A stretch of 6,379 nt of DNA, taken from SMWD01 sp051008895. GTDB taxonomy: Bacteria > Pseudomonadota > Gammaproteobacteria > Steroidobacterales > GCA-2729495. The notes under the pieces are model-generated. The model did not search any database and was not told the origin of the DNA. It saw only the letters and a program-made list of their open reading frames with translations. The translations under genes were made by a program, and so were the position numbers. Shown here piece after piece: positions 5,906 to 6,379 of this stretch; position 1 is the first letter of the stretch; each line of letters begins with the position of its first letter. The stretch lies in the NCBI GenBank assembly GCA_051008895.1, contig JBPCXI010000078.1:1-6379 (forward strand). The letters run 5' to 3'.

Positions 5906-6379
5906 TTACATGTACTGTTCGCGGTACCAGTCGTTCACCTCGTCGCCCGTCGTCATCCAGACGTCGTCGTGCTTGGCGATATATTCGAACGCACGTTTGA
6001 GATGCTTGAATTTGTTCGGCTGCCCGACATGGAACGTATGCAGGCAAATCGGCATACACCGAGCGTTCGTCGCGCCTTCCTCGTACAGCACGTCGAACTG
6101 ATCGATGATCATATCGCCGAATGCCTCGGACGAAATACCGAGATTCAGAAAACACGGAATATCGTTGATCTCGACGGTGTAAGGCACGGAGATCAGGTTG
6201 TTTTTGGGTGTATTGAAGCGAAACGGGTGATCATCAGCCGTGTAATCGCAAAGATACTCAACGCCGTATTCCTCGAGCAGCCGCGGCGTATTATCCGTGT
6301 GCGTCAGGAACGGGCTCAACCAGCCCTTGGTCTTACGGCCGAATGTCTCCTGCATCGTGTCAAGAGTCGCCTGCAGAAT
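5906..6379 (-). CDS. Polysaccharide-deacetylase-family (PuuE-like) protein, C-terminal part
   Basis: The last 157 codons of a gene that enters from the right edge in frame, so its start and N-terminal NodB metal motifs are not visible. Recognisable segments are GWLSPFLTHTDNTPRLLEE (19-37 of the fragment), YLCDYTADDHPF (42-53), ISVPYTVEINDIP (63-75) and CLHTFHVG (112-119). To me this pattern recalls the PuuE-like allantoinase branch of the polysaccharide deacetylase superfamily, which hydrolyses C-N bonds in small molecules rather than cell-wall sugars. The late His pair in LHTFHVG fits the conserved C-terminal catalytic histidine region. It could therefore be an amide or cyclic-amide hydrolase in the pathway (inference). 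It ends in TAA, 23 bp before the 88-residue gene, as part of one transcript. Confident about the superfamily, moderate about the PuuE-like branch, none about substrate. Confidence 0.8.
   Translation of the reverse strand: MLQATLDTMQETFGRKTKGWLSPFLTHTDNTPRLLEEYGVEYLCDYTADDHPFRFNTPKNNLISVPYTVEINDIPCFLNLGISSEAFGDMIIDQFDVLYEEGATNARCMPICLHTFHVGQPNKFKHLKRAFEYIAKHDDVWMTTGDEVNDWYREQYM

Noticed and set aside
5883..6155. Longer N-terminal extension of the 88-residue protein
   Set aside because: It would overlap the deacetylase-like coding region by about 250 bp, while the internal ATG at 5882 has a good ribosome binding site.

Overview
The window is GC-rich, gene-dense bacterial DNA in which every gene I can support lies on the minus strand. 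Shine-Dalgarno sequences, a twin-arginine-type signal, a DHA1-type transporter and Rieske oxygenases suit a proteobacterium, probably a metabolically versatile environmental one. I cannot name the taxon from sequence alone.

In transcription order (right to left) there are two blocks. Block 1 holds the C-terminal part of a PuuE-like polysaccharide-deacetylase-family (NodB-fold) protein (5906-6379, cut by the window edge), an unrecognised basic 88-residue protein (5616-5882), and a two-domain cupin (4348-5553) that ends in a His-rich stretch and an 83-residue Lys-rich, histone-H1-like tail. It closes with a clear intrinsic terminator (4296-4325). Block 2 starts with an MFS (DHA1-type) transporter (3076-4257). 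After a 163-bp gap come two paralogous Rieske non-heme-iron oxygenases in tandem (1773-2912 and 623-1759) and the first two thirds of a short-chain dehydrogenase/reductase with a Tat-like signal (1-611, cut by the window edge). The Rieske-Rieske-SDR genes are 13 and 11 bp apart and very likely form one operon.

Taken together (inference), this looks like a catabolic or biotransformation cluster for an aromatic or alicyclic small molecule: a transporter moves the compound, Rieske oxygenases hydroxylate or dealkylate it, the SDR oxidises or reduces a hydroxyl or carbonyl group, and the cupin and the deacetylase-fold hydrolase could act on ring-opened or amide intermediates. No ferredoxin, reductase or oxygenase beta subunit is present, so electron delivery must be encoded elsewhere. 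The substrate cannot be read from the sequence.

The most unusual element is the bicupin with a chromatin-protein-like tail containing 10-residue repeats. The Tat-like SDR, the duplicated Rieske pair and the orphan 88-residue protein also deserve attention. No RNA genes, mobile elements, CRISPR arrays or integrases were seen.
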